Assembly (NCBI GenBank): GCA_009772965.1
Contig: WPAF01000001.1
Span: 1 to 64,000, forward strand
Origin: Candidatus Saganbacteria bacterium
Lineage (GTDB): Bacteria; Margulisbacteria; WOR-1; XYC2-FULL-46-14; WPAF01
DNA length: 64,000 nt
Reading direction: 5' to 3'
In this document: positions 49,525 to 59,532 of the stretch, one piece after another
How positions within the stretch are numbered: position 1 is the first letter of the stretch
Layout: every line of letters begins with the position of its first letter
Translations under genes and position numbers: made by a program
Notes under the pieces: model-generated
Database searches by the model: none
Told to the model about the DNA's origin: nothing
Seen by the model: only the letters and a program-made list of their open reading frames with translations

Positions 49525-49534
49525 AAAAAACCCC

Positions 49535-50527
49535 CTAAATTGCATCCAGCTTAATCAATCGTCCGGTCCGTGAAGATTGCTTTATAGCTTCAACTACTCT
49601 CATACTGTTAAGCGCTGTTTTGATATCTACCCGGGAGTTGCTTTTCCCTTCAATTATTTCCATAAAGTTCTTCAATTCCAATTGGTAAGTGTTATTAAAG
49701 TCATAATTCACAGGCAAAGAAAAAACTATCTTCGTGAGACCATCGGTCTTTCCAAAGAGATTAACTTGATTGTCCTCTATTGACCATTCCAGCGTCCCAT
49801 TTTCAGCAATTATCTGACAACCTCTTAACCTTTTCTGTGAAAGATAATCCAAGTGCAATTCCACCACTGCACCTGACTCGTATTCCAGAATAGCGGAGCA
49901 GATGTCGTTAGTAGAAATTTCTAAATCGCTGATTCTGTTGACATAGCCAAAAACCTTAATTGGTAGACCAAAAAACCAAATCAGATAATCAATTTCGTGG
50001 ATCATTTCAAGGTGCACCCCCCCACCCAATTCCTTATTTGCGCTGGAGGATTGGCGATAATCAACATTTTTCCTCCAGTACGGTAAGTAATGCGCCGCCC
50101 ATATCTTCGCCGAATACATTTTGCCAAGTTGCGGCAGAAAATCTTTAATAAAACGCAAAACAGGGAAATAACGCATGTTAAAAGCAATGTCATACTTTGT
50201 AAACTGATTTTTGTCGAGCAGACACATTAATTGTTGCGTCGCTGGCAAATCTTGCGTTGGCGGTTTTTCCAGCAAGAAAGGAATACTCCTTTCAATCAGC
50301 TCGGCCACATCATGCTGATGAAATGCGGTAGGCGAGCAGATGATCGCTCCATCAATTGTTTTTTCATTGGTAAACAGCTCATCAAATGAATAGTACTCAG
50401 GAAGCCCCATTTCGTTTTTTTCCGGAGAAGCCCCGTGCCGCAACAACACCACTTGGGAACCTACCGCCAACAAGTTATTGGTATGCCTCTTGCCTATAGA
50501 TCCAAAGCCGATAACTACAAAACGCAT
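49535..50527 (-). CDS. Gfo/Idh/MocA family oxidoreductase
   Basis: FVVIGFGSIGKRHTNNL; FLLEKPPTQDLPATQ; FNMRYFPVLRFI; GGGVHLEMIHEIDYL. Confidence 0.88.
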   Translation of the reverse strand: MRFVVIGFGSIGKRHTNNLLAVGSQVVLLRHGASPEKNEMGLPEYYSFDELFTNEKTIDGAIICSPTAFHQHDVAELIERSIPFLLEKPPTQDLPATQQLMCLLDKNQFTKYDIAFNMRYFPVLRFIKDFLPQLGKMYSAKIWAAHYLPYWRKNVDYRQSSSANKELGGGVHLEMIHEIDYLIWFFGLPIKVFGYVNRISDLEISTNDICSAILEYESGAVVELHLDYLSQKRLRGCQIIAENGTLEWSIEDNQVNLFGKTDGLTKIVFSLPVNYDFNNTYQLELKNFMEIIEGKSNSRVDIKTALNSMRVVEAIKQSSRTGRLIKLDAI

Positions 50528-51823
50528 TTATCTTCTCACCCCAAAGGCGCTGATTGGCCGACCTTTTAACTTTTCCTTAAGGTCACCCTTTTCTAAAGAC
50601 TGCCTCAATAATTTCATGACTTCATCATAGATTGCCAGCGTTTGATCGATCTCTTTTTCTTGGTGGGCAAAACTAGGATGATGATAACCGATAAATAAAA
50701 GGCCGCGTTCAGCACACTCCTGCTGCATATAACTCTTGATCTCATTAACAGTCTGGCCGTTTGATTCGGTGATAATAAAATGGGACATAGGCGGGTAGCC
50801 AACAATCTTAAGAACGCTGGAAACTCCGTGCTTATTGATCAGGGCAGCTATTCCTTGTTTTAATCTTTCTCCTATCCGCCAGATATGAGCCAGTACTTGA
50901 TCTCGCTGAATAATTTCCAAAGTCGTTAGCGCTGCTTTTATTGATGCTTTCTCGGTAGCATAAGAGGCGGACAAAAAACAATTCTCATCCTCTAATTGCT
51001 GCATTAACTTTTTTGAACCCGCCAACATGCTGAGAGGATAGCCATTGGCAAGAGCTTTGGCATAAACAGCTAGATCGGGAATCACGTTGAAATATTTCTG
51101 AGCGCCCCCCACATCAAGACGGAATCCCGTTTTCATTTCATCAAAGATCAATATAATATTATTTTGTTCGGTTAATTCTCTTATTTTTTTTAAGAAGTTT
51201 GGCTTGGGCTCATAATTAATCACCGGCTCCATGATCAGCACGGCAATTTCGTCCGCCGATTTTTTGATCGTTGCTTCAATTGAATCAATGTCATTGAATG
51301 GATGATTGATTATCCATTCGGCCATGACGCTGGGCACACCTTTGTTTCGAGGTGTTGAAGCAATAAACCAATCGTGAAATCCATGATAACCGTTGACGGT
51401 CATCACTTTCAACTTTCCGGTATAATTTCTGGCCAATCTTATTGCCCCTTCGCAAACATCCGAGCCATTTTTTGCAAAGCGAACCATTTCAGCACAAGGA
51501 ACTAGTTCGATTACTTTACTAGCCAGTTCTGCCTCTTCGGGACAGGCAAGAGTAAAGATTAATCCTTCATCTATTCCCGCCTTAGCCGCACTATCAACTT
51601 CAGAATGAGCATATCCTAAGATCACAGGCGCCAGCGCCATACCATAATCAATATATTCGTTCCCGTCCAGATCGGTTAAACGACAGCCCTTTGCCGACTT
51701 AATAAATAATGGGCAAGCGCCGATTGTGAATAAATTTGGATTCTTACTAAAGGTCGATGTTCCCATTGGAATAACCTTTAATGCTTCCTCGTAATGTTGT
51801 AATGATCTCTTATAATCACGCAT
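50528..51823 (-). CDS. Class III aminotransferase / glutamate-1-semialdehyde aminomutase-like
   Basis: YIDYGMALAPVILGYAH; RFAKNGSDVCEGAIRLAR; IFDEMKTGFRLDVGGAQKYF; DLAVYAKALANGYPLS. ATG at 51823 likely. Confidence 0.88.
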   Translation of the reverse strand: MRDYKRSLQHYEEALKVIPMGTSTFSKNPNLFTIGACPLFIKSAKGCRLTDLDGNEYIDYGMALAPVILGYAHSEVDSAAKAGIDEGLIFTLACPEEAELASKVIELVPCAEMVRFAKNGSDVCEGAIRLARNYTGKLKVMTVNGYHGFHDWFIASTPRNKGVPSVMAEWIINHPFNDIDSIEATIKKSADEIAVLIMEPVINYEPKPNFLKKIRELTEQNNIILIFDEMKTGFRLDVGGAQKYFNVIPDLAVYAKALANGYPLSMLAGSKKLMQQLEDENCFLSASYATEKASIKAALTTLEIIQRDQVLAHIWRIGERLKQGIAALINKHGVSSVLKIVGYPPMSHFIITESNGQTVNEIKSYMQQECAERGLLFIGYHHPSFAHQEKEIDQTLAIYDEVMKLLRQSLEKGDLKEKLKGRPISAFGVRR

Positions 51824-51827
51824 TGTT

Positions 51828-53009
51828 TTACTCTCCCCCGTGCAAAGACCGCACTGTATTTTCAATTTCCTTTAAACCAAAAGGTATCGGGTTCTGTTCA
51901 AATGCTGCTTTAAGTTGCATCGAATTATCAATAATTAACCGTAAGTCAGCTTCTGATTGCACTCCAAATCCTTTAAGATTGGTTGGTATCCCTAGCTCGC
52001 GGCTTAATGTTTCAATTGCTTCTGCAAATTTAATGGACTTCTCCTGTATTGATAATCCACTATCAGGAAAAGCTAAATCGTAAAGCTGTTCATATTCATT
52101 ATATCCATTTTGCACATTGAACCTGATAACTTCCGGCAAAAAGACCGATCCCGCCAAGCCATGCGGCACATTAAAATAGACACCTAAAGGATAACTTAGT
52201 GCCCCAGCTGGACCAGCTCCGGAATTCATAAGAGCAATTCCGGCAAGGCCGCTCCCAATCAATAAATTAAGCTTCGTTTCTTTTGAACGATCCCCTTCCG
52301 AAACTTTTTTTAAATTCAAGAATAATAACTTAAAGGCCTCTCTAGAAAATATTCGGGAGATGTGGGTTGCATTTCTTGCCACAAAGCTTTCGAGGGTATG
52401 CGTCATGGCATCCATGCCTGCAGAGGAAAATATTTTCAATGGGCAGCTATCAAGCAATCTCTGGTCATATAATCCCAACCGAGGATAATTATATTCAGTG
52501 TTAATGCCGAATTTCCACTTTTCGACTTCATCAATAAAAACTGCAAATGGGGTAACTTCGCTTCCTGTCCCAGCTGTCGATGGAATAGCAACGACTGGCA
52601 AAGGTATATTTTTGACCTTATTAAATCCCCTATATTCTAATCCTTTCCCCTTATTTGTCTTTAATACAGCCAATCCTTTACTTAGATCCATGGTGCTGCC
52701 GCCGCCTATCGCGACAAAACAATCCAGATCGGCATCTCTAAAAGTTTTTGCAGCTGTATCCAAATATTCATAGGTGGGTTCGGGCATATCATTTAAAAAC
52801 AATACTACTTCTGCCAAGTTTGATTTTAAATCTTCTAAAATTTTTACAACATATTGATTCTTCTCGAAAAGGCCTTTATCTATGACCAAACCGACCTTAC
52901 CCCAGGAATTCGCTTTAAGATGTTTCGACAAATCTTTTGTTATCCCGTCGCCAACTAACATTTCCGTCTTCATGACAAACCTGATATTTTCATTACTGAA
53001 ATCCTTCAT
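51828..53009 (-). CDS. Iron-containing alcohol dehydrogenase
   Basis: FVAIGGGSTMDLSKGLAV; AIPSTAGTGSEVTPFAVF; GMDAMTHTLESFVA; NVPHGLAGSVFLPEV. Confidence 0.9.
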   Translation of the reverse strand: MKDFSNENIRFVMKTEMLVGDGITKDLSKHLKANSWGKVGLVIDKGLFEKNQYVVKILEDLKSNLAEVVLFLNDMPEPTYEYLDTAAKTFRDADLDCFVAIGGGSTMDLSKGLAVLKTNKGKGLEYRGFNKVKNIPLPVVAIPSTAGTGSEVTPFAVFIDEVEKWKFGINTEYNYPRLGLYDQRLLDSCPLKIFSSAGMDAMTHTLESFVARNATHISRIFSREAFKLLFLNLKKVSEGDRSKETKLNLLIGSGLAGIALMNSGAGPAGALSYPLGVYFNVPHGLAGSVFLPEVIRFNVQNGYNEYEQLYDLAFPDSGLSIQEKSIKFAEAIETLSRELGIPTNLKGFGVQSEADLRLIIDNSMQLKAAFEQNPIPFGLKEIENTVRSLHGGE

Positions 53010-53063
53010 ATTGTTCTACCTCTCTTTTAAATTATATTCAGGCCGGTTGCTGGAACTCTGTAA

Positions 53064-53720
53064 TTATTGCCATACCCCCCGGATCAAGTGGAATGCCTCT
53101 GCCATTGTTACTCCACATGCCCCCGCCCTTACTTTGGCTAACGCCTTGATATTATGCAATGAACGCGGGTGAGGGAAAACCCGCAATTCACTCTTATAGG
53201 CTTTCATTGCGTCTGTTTTTTTATCGAATGTCTCGGAAATATCCACAAAATAATTGGGGGAAAAGGTTCCCAGCGGTTCCCCCCATTCCGTTTCGGAAAC
53301 TGTTTCATAAGTAAGTATCTTTTTAACGGCATGTTCCAGCGGCCTGAGCGCAACTAGAGAAGACTCAAAAACCAGGCGATGGTCACGATTAAGATCTCCG
53401 GAATGAGGAATAAAAGCAATATCCGGATGCACCTGCTCGATCACATTCGAGATTGCCCTGTTGAGTTCTTTTTGCGAGATTGTATCAAGTTTGACTGTTG
53501 GGAAATCAAGAAAAAAGGTCTTTTTGACACCGAGAATTTTATTGGCTTTCGTGATCTCGTGTGTTCGGCCCTCAATAAACTTTTTTGACCACTCCGGCGT
53601 ATATGCCTTGGTAACGATACAAAGGTAAACCTGATCCCCCTTTTGAGCATATTTGGCTATTGTTCCGCCGCAGCCTAAAACTTCATCATCTGGATGAGGA
53701 GCGACCACCAGTATTTTCAT
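53064..53720 (-). CDS. PIG-L family deacetylase
   Basis: ILVVAPHPDDEVLGCGGTIAKYA; FIPHSGDLNRDHRLV. Confidence 0.9.
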   Translation of the reverse strand: MKILVVAPHPDDEVLGCGGTIAKYAQKGDQVYLCIVTKAYTPEWSKKFIEGRTHEITKANKILGVKKTFFLDFPTVKLDTISQKELNRAISNVIEQVHPDIAFIPHSGDLNRDHRLVFESSLVALRPLEHAVKKILTYETVSETEWGEPLGTFSPNYFVDISETFDKKTDAMKAYKSELRVFPHPRSLHNIKALAKVRAGACGVTMAEAFHLIRGVWQ

Positions 53721-54418
53721 GCGCTTACCCTCCCTGAATTCAATATAATTTCCCGGCTCTTTTCACTGCCCAAATTAAATAACAGATCGATCACCGACAT
53801 GTTTGGCATAAACGGCTCATGCAGCTGCTTATAGCTCGGGTGTTTAAAATCGGCATAACGGCTCGCAATGCCCTGTGCCTGCATTTTTGCATCATCCACA
53901 TATATATGCCCGCCGTTGCCCGAAAGATAAGCATCCGCATTCATTTTTTTACACAAATCGATCAAAAGATCGGTCTTTTGCCCGGTAATCCCCAACTCTG
54001 AACTTTTTAATACCTTTTTCTCGATTTTTAACTGACCGGCAATATATCTTATTATCGCCTCATTAAGCTCGGCCAGCATTTCCCAGTTTTTTGAATAAAG
54101 GTCTTCAAAAAATCCTTTATAAATATCAAAAAAAGGCGCTTTTTTATAATTCAACATGATCGACTGCCAATTTTTTCTCTGCCAGTTTTCATTATTATTG
54201 ATCCTCACTTCATTGATTGCCTGATGAAAATGTTCCTTGCTGAGCACGGGGACAGTCAATAAAAGCTCGCCCTGCGCCGTCTGGATACGGTTCCTGTTCT
54301 GCCAGGTCTTTTTATTGAACTGGACATGATCGACGATCACGAATTCATCGCAGAGCATCATCTTAATAAAAAAACCGATATATGGAAGATATTCAGGTTG
54401 ATGCCCGGCGATAAGCAA
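53717..54418 (-). CDS. WbqC family protein
   Basis: HQPEYLPYIGFFIKMMLCDEFVIVDHVQFNKKTWQNRNRI; YLSGNGGHIYV. Confidence 0.88.
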   Translation of the reverse strand: MLIAGHQPEYLPYIGFFIKMMLCDEFVIVDHVQFNKKTWQNRNRIQTAQGELLLTVPVLSKEHFHQAINEVRINNNENWQRKNWQSIMLNYKKAPFFDIYKGFFEDLYSKNWEMLAELNEAIIRYIAGQLKIEKKVLKSSELGITGQKTDLLIDLCKKMNADAYLSGNGGHIYVDDAKMQAQGIASRYADFKHPSYKQLHEPFMPNMSVIDLLFNLGSEKSREIILNSGRVSA

Positions 54419-54420
54419 TT

Positions 54421-55533
54421 TTATTGGTACTCCTTTTCCAAAGCTTCAAGCACATAATCAACCTGTTCATCCGTCAAGCCGACAAACATTGGCAGGCACA
54501 ATTCATGTTTGCTTAAAACTTCTTCGGCGATCGGCAAATCTCCTTCTTTGTACTCGAATATATCACGATAAATCGGCTGAAGATGGATCGGCGTCTGATA
54601 AAGGGTTGCGGTCGAGATATCATATTTTTCTTGAAGGATATTCTCCAGTGTTCTGGCATTCATTTTGCCTTCGAGCAGTACTGGATATTTATAATAACAA
54701 TGGCGGATATTCGAAGGCACTGAGATTGGGCGGATCCCCTTGATGCGCTTTAATCCCTCGCTGTAACGTTGAGCAAGCCGATTCCTTTCTTTTACGAACT
54801 CTTCCAGGCGTTTAAGCTGATAAATGCCGATAACAGCGTTAATGTCACTCATCCGCCAGTTATATCCCAATCGGCTGTGCAAAGCGCCGACCCTGCCGTG
54901 ATGGCGCATACTTCTGGCAAATTCATCCAGTTTATCGTTGTTGGTGGTGACCATTCCGCCTTCGCCAGTGGTCATGACTTTGGTCGGAAAAAACGAAAAA
55001 GAACCGGCGTCCCCAAGGCTTCCAGCCTTGTGACTATTAAAGGTCGCGCCCTGAGCCTGGGCCGCATCTTCTATCAAGAACAGATCTTTTTCTTTGCAGA
55101 TCTTTTTGATCTCGTCCATTTCAGGGGGGATAAGCCCGGCCAGATGTACAACCATTATTCCCTTTGTTTTGGGAGTGATCTTTTTTAAAGCATCCTGCGG
55201 ATCAATATCCAGTGTTTCGCGCTTGATATCGGCTATCACCGGTCTTCCGCCGGCAAATATGACCGTATTGGCAGAAGCCACAAAACTGTTGGTAGGGACT
55301 ATGACCTCTTTATCCTTGACATCAAAAAATTTCAGCGGAATCTCCAAAGAGCATGTACCTGAATTTACTGCAATGGCATGCTTTACTCCGATGTATTTGG
55401 CGAACGACTCTTCGAATTCCCGGACCTTGGGACCAAAGGTTAATGTTCCGTCTTTAAGGCATTTTTTGATGTCTCTAGCGATATTTTCCATATCTTCTTC
55501 AGTAAAGAACGGTTTGGCTGCTACTACTTTCAC
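54421..55533 (-). CDS. DegT/DnrJ/EryC1/StrS aminotransferase
   Basis: AIAVNSGTCSLEIPLKF; EVIVPTNSFVASANTVIFAGG; IEDAAQAQGATF; FSFFPTKVMTTGEGGMVTT. Confidence 0.92.
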   Translation of the reverse strand: MKVVAAKPFFTEEDMENIARDIKKCLKDGTLTFGPKVREFEESFAKYIGVKHAIAVNSGTCSLEIPLKFFDVKDKEVIVPTNSFVASANTVIFAGGRPVIADIKRETLDIDPQDALKKITPKTKGIMVVHLAGLIPPEMDEIKKICKEKDLFLIEDAAQAQGATFNSHKAGSLGDAGSFSFFPTKVMTTGEGGMVTTNNDKLDEFARSMRHHGRVGALHSRLGYNWRMSDINAVIGIYQLKRLEEFVKERNRLAQRYSEGLKRIKGIRPISVPSNIRHCYYKYPVLLEGKMNARTLENILQEKYDISTATLYQTPIHLQPIYRDIFEYKEGDLPIAEEVLSKHELCLPMFVGLTDEQVDYVLEALEKEYQ

Positions 55534-55568
55534 TTCAACAACTCCTTATTTTTATATCTCAAAACAAT

Positions 55569-56339
55569 TTATACCTTTTCCGCCGCTACATACCAGCGCG
55601 AGTCTTTGAGATCCAGACTATTTTCTTTTGATAAATCAATGTATTTTTTGTTTAAACTCGAGGTTTGCAAAAATGCTTTATCCACACCAAAAGAACCTGG
55701 GAATCTGCACTCGGATAACTCTACATCAAAAATTTTAAACCCATCAAATAAGTCAACCAGCTCTTCTAGATCAAAATAGTGTTGTATTATTCCTTTTTCG
55801 TACCCTTCCTGCAGAATAAAAGAATTTTTATCAACCTTTTCTCCCCGGCCACACTCCGAGTCATCGGTTGAGCGAAGAGATATAAAAACACAACCCTTTG
55901 GGGCAAGAACTCTTGATATCTCTTTTATAGCTTTTTTTGCGTCAGAAAACCTAATATGGTCAAGCACCCCGGTGGAAACGACTAAATCAAAGAAACCATT
56001 ATCAAAATTCAGCTTTTCTGCAACATCAACTTTTAAGTTGACCTTAAAAGAATGTTTTGCTGCCCAAGCTTTGCCGATTTCTATAGCCTCCTCCGAGATG
56101 TCTGTTCCATACACATCAAACCCTTGCTCGGCAAAAAACATAACATGCCTGCCAATACCGCAACCAGCATCCAGTATCCTATTTGTTTTCCGCTTTGGCT
56201 CATACAATTCTATGCCGACCCTTCTATTTATATGTCTCGCGGCAAATCTTACAATCTCTTCATCAGGATACCACATTCCGTTAAAATGTTTTGAGTAGAC
56301 ATTGTTCCATTTATGAGACGTTTCTTTTTCGGTTTCCAT
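55569..56339 (-). CDS. Class I SAM-dependent methyltransferase
   Basis: RILDAGCGIGRHVMFFAEQGFDVYGTDISEEAI; VVSTGVLDHIRFSDAKKAIKEISRVLAPKG. Confidence 0.87.
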   Translation of the reverse strand: METEKETSHKWNNVYSKHFNGMWYPDEEIVRFAARHINRRVGIELYEPKRKTNRILDAGCGIGRHVMFFAEQGFDVYGTDISEEAIEIGKAWAAKHSFKVNLKVDVAEKLNFDNGFFDLVVSTGVLDHIRFSDAKKAIKEISRVLAPKGCVFISLRSTDDSECGRGEKVDKNSFILQEGYEKGIIQHYFDLEELVDLFDGFKIFDVELSECRFPGSFGVDKAFLQTSSLNKKYIDLSKENSLDLKDSRWYVAAEKV

Positions 56340-56351
56340 ATTCCCCCCTTA

Positions 56352-57509
56352 TTAAATAGTTATTTTTTTCTGAGACAAATATTTATTGATTTTTATATTG
56401 CTCAACACCCTTACAATTTGCTCGCTTGCCTCACCCTTTCCGTAAGGATTTTGACAATTTTGGACCTCCCTTCTAAAAACATTATCAAACAGCGCTTTTT
56501 TAGTGGCGTAAATGATTAATTGTTTTCTTGCGGCCACAAATATGACATTTTTACCATGTTCTCTGCCCATATTACGCGAACCGATATTGATAACCGGTAA
56601 TTTAAGCGTCGGAGCTTCTAATATCCCGCTGCTTGAGTTGCCGATCAACACGTCGGCATATCTTAACAAACTAATATATTCCGGGTGACACAGGCTAGGG
56701 AAAACCTTAACAAAAGGCAGCTTCTTGTTTTTTTCTATTTCAGCAATAATATCTTTGCTTCCGGGATCATTATTGGGATAAATAATAACCGTCTGCATTT
56801 TCAATTCCTTAATGGCGCCCATGATCTCACGCATCTGCCTGCCGGCGTTGTTTTTCTCTAAATGAACCGAATGGAAAAGACACACAATGATCTTTTCTTT
56901 CAGGTTTATTCCCAGTTTACGCAATGAATCTTTGCTGGTTTCTGTTTCAATTATGGAATCCAGCCCCAGGGAACCCACCCTGAATATTCTCCATGATTCC
57001 TCGCCCATTGCAAGCAATCGAGCGGCATGCCCCTTTGTCGCTGGTATATGGATATTGGCAAATCTAGTAATGGCATGCCTAATGCTTTCATCAATATGAC
57101 CGCTATCCGTTTTGTCGCCGCCATGAATATGGACAATTGGTATTTGCAAAAGAGCGGCAGCAAGTGTTGCCGCCAATGGCTCCAACCTATCGCCAAAAAC
57201 AACTAGAAGATGTGGTTTGAGCATGGAAAGCTTATTGGCGAATCCCTTGATCCCCCGCCCTAAAGCGTACCCATAATAACTCATATTATTTTTTGGAGCA
57301 TTGTCGTACATGTTAATAATTGCATCAATTTTAAAACCATCACGTTTTATTTCATTTATTGTCACCCCATATTTTTTTAACAAATGCAAACCTGTAACCA
57401 TTAAGCTCAATTCTAGCTTATTGGAATTAATGATTTTTTCCAATAATGGCTTTAATATCCCATATTCAGCTCTTGTCCCCGTTACCACACAAACTTTACG
57501 GCGCTTCAT
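56352..57509 (-). CDS. neuC: Hydrolysing UDP-N-acetylglucosamine 2-epimerase (NeuC/LegG-like)
   Basis: VCVVTGTRAEYGILKPLLEKI; VFGDRLEPLAATLAAALLQIPIVHIHGGDKTDSGHIDESIRHAITRFANIHIPAT; IGNSSSGILEAPTLKLPVINIGSR. Confidence 0.92.
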   Translation of the reverse strand: MKRRKVCVVTGTRAEYGILKPLLEKIINSNKLELSLMVTGLHLLKKYGVTINEIKRDGFKIDAIINMYDNAPKNNMSYYGYALGRGIKGFANKLSMLKPHLLVVFGDRLEPLAATLAAALLQIPIVHIHGGDKTDSGHIDESIRHAITRFANIHIPATKGHAARLLAMGEESWRIFRVGSLGLDSIIETETSKDSLRKLGINLKEKIIVCLFHSVHLEKNNAGRQMREIMGAIKELKMQTVIIYPNNDPGSKDIIAEIEKNKKLPFVKVFPSLCHPEYISLLRYADVLIGNSSSGILEAPTLKLPVINIGSRNMGREHGKNVIFVAARKQLIIYATKKALFDNVFRREVQNCQNPYGKGEASEQIVRVLSNIKINKYLSQKKITI

Positions 57510-58456
57510 TTTTCGGGTGCCTCCGCATTTGTCATTATTTGCTTAATACCGTCTGATAGCGAAACAAGCGGCTTCCATTTCAATAAACGATTAGCTTTAT
57601 CAATAGAGATCAACCTGTCTGGCCAAATCTTTCCCTCTGGAGCAGGAACCGTTTTTATATTTATTTGATGTCCGAATACTTCCCTGCCTATTTCTGCGGC
57701 AGTTTTTGCTATATCCATTATAGAAACCAGTTTACCGCTCCCGATATTAAAAATGTCACTGCCGGCTGACAAATCATTAAGTATTATTTCTATACAATGA
57801 AGCACATCGTTAACATTCACATAATCTATTTTTTGCTCACCTTTACCAAAGATCGTGATGTCAGATCCATCATAAGCAGCCTTGATAAAATTTTCAATTG
57901 CCCCTCCTTTGCGAATCTCATTAAATCCTTGAACATAACCATACACGTTCGCAAAGCGAAGTGTTGTAAATTTAAGTTGACTGTCGCGAATCTCATGCTC
58001 TGCTACCGCCTTTAAAGCACCGTATAAATCGTCCGGCATTAATTCCATATCTTCAGTTAACGGCATTTCCCTGGCCTTAAAAGTTGAGTATGCCGCCTGG
58101 CTGGAAGAAAAAATGAAACGCTTGATATTGTATTTCAAGGATTTTTTTAACAATAAATGAGTGCCATGGACATATGATGTAACAGCTAATGCCGGATCTT
58201 TCATGCAGGCATTATTACCCCCGCCGCCGGCAAAATGTATTACCACATCTATACCTTTTTGCATAAGATTATCAAGAAGAACCTCGTCCCTAATATCTCC
58301 ATTTACAAACGTTATCTTGTCTTTTGTTAATGCTTGCAGCTTTGTCTGTCTTGGACCTTGATCCCTATCCAGACTTATAATTTCATACTTATCGTGAAGG
58401 CCAATTAAAAGAACGCTACCGATGAACCCCCCACCACCAGTAATTAGAATCTTCAT
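57506..58456 (-). CDS. NAD-dependent epimerase/dehydratase
   Basis: ILITGGGGFIGSVLL; FSSSQAAYSTF; YGALKAVAEHE. ATG at 58456 preferred over 58495. Confidence 0.87.
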   Translation of the reverse strand: MKILITGGGGFIGSVLLIGLHDKYEIISLDRDQGPRQTKLQALTKDKITFVNGDIRDEVLLDNLMQKGIDVVIHFAGGGGNNACMKDPALAVTSYVHGTHLLLKKSLKYNIKRFIFSSSQAAYSTFKAREMPLTEDMELMPDDLYGALKAVAEHEIRDSQLKFTTLRFANVYGYVQGFNEIRKGGAIENFIKAAYDGSDITIFGKGEQKIDYVNVNDVLHCIEIILNDLSAGSDIFNIGSGKLVSIMDIAKTAAEIGREVFGHQINIKTVPAPEGKIWPDRLISIDKANRLLKWKPLVSLSDGIKQIMTNAEAPEK

Positions 58457-58476
58457 TTTCTTCTCCTTTCCTTCCA

Positions 58477-59532
58477 TTAACCCACCATCTCCCATGTTAA
58501 AATCTGATCTTTTTTAATGTTTCTTCTAACGCATTTCCCAAGCAATTGTTTTAAATACCTCGGAGCAATACCTGTCCCAGGTCTTTTTACTGTCAACATT
58601 CCCTTCCTCATTCTTTCTCCTTTTTGGATATCAAAGTCTGCCACAACACTCTTTCTGGCGACATTTCTCACCCTGATCTCTGATGCTCTGGGTTTTTTGA
58701 CCCCATCCCCAAGGGCAGTTTCGATCTCCCTGATGTGTTTGACCATATCCCCAAATTCCTCAATCGAGAGCGATATGTGGTGATCCGGTCCTGGAAGATT
58801 ATTGTCCAAAGTTAAATGCTTTTCTATTACACAAGCACCCCGCGCTACTGCTGCGATAGCAACTTCTATCCCTTCCGTATGGTCTGAATATCCCACTAGT
58901 ACGTTAAACTCTCTTGCTATCGTGTCCATAGCCCTTAAATTCACATCTTTAATTTTAGCCGGATAATTAGAAGTACAATGGAGTAAGATTAACTTCTTAT
59001 TGCCGGTTGAATAAATTACATTAATTGCATCTTTCACCTCTATCAAGGTTGACATACCCGTGGATAAAATCATAGGCTTGCCATATTTAGCGATCCGCAG
59101 CAAAAGTGGAATATCGGTTAAATCGCCAGAGCTGACCTTAAAAGCAGGAACGCCAAGTTTACATAGGAACTCAGCGCTTTGCAAATCAAAAGGTGTCGAC
59201 AAAAACATTATCTTCTTTTTTTTGCAATATTTAAATAGCTCTTTGAAATCGCATTCTGCGAGCTCGAGGTTTTTCAGCATTTCCAGCTGGGATGTGTTGG
59301 AGTTGAATCTTTTCTGATAATCAGCTTTGGGCGCGCTGCCTGTTACCATGGCATCGGCTTTGAAAGTTTGGAATTTTACAGCATCTGCACCAGAGGCACT
59401 AGCGGCATCAACCATTTTTTTTGCCAAATTTAATTGACCATTATGATTGACCCCGACTTCTGCAATTATAAAAACCGGATTATTTGAGCCAATTACTTTT
59501 TTACTAATTCTTATTTTGAAATATTTCTTCAT
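58477..59532 (-). CDS. neuB: N-acetylneuraminate synthase family (NeuB/LegI-like, with SAF domain)
   Basis: FIIAEVGVNHNGQLNLAKKMVDAA; VKFQTFKADAMV; LLHCTSNYPAKI; GYSDHTEGIEVAIAAVARGACVIEKHLTLDNNLPGPDHHIS; C-terminal SAF domain GERMRKGMLTVKRPGTGIAPRYL. Confidence 0.93.
   Translation of the reverse strand: MKKYFKIRISKKVIGSNNPVFIIAEVGVNHNGQLNLAKKMVDAASASGADAVKFQTFKADAMVTGSAPKADYQKRFNSNTSQLEMLKNLELAECDFKELFKYCKKKKIMFLSTPFDLQSAEFLCKLGVPAFKVSSGDLTDIPLLLRIAKYGKPMILSTGMSTLIEVKDAINVIYSTGNKKLILLHCTSNYPAKIKDVNLRAMDTIAREFNVLVGYSDHTEGIEVAIAAVARGACVIEKHLTLDNNLPGPDHHISLSIEEFGDMVKHIREIETALGDGVKKPRASEIRVRNVARKSVVADFDIQKGERMRKGMLTVKRPGTGIAPRYLKQLLGKCVRRNIKKDQILTWEMVG

Noticed and set aside
50528-53009. Phosphonate pathway (Fe-ADH plus aminotransferase)
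   Set aside because: No PEP mutase or phosphonopyruvate decarboxylase is visible in the window.
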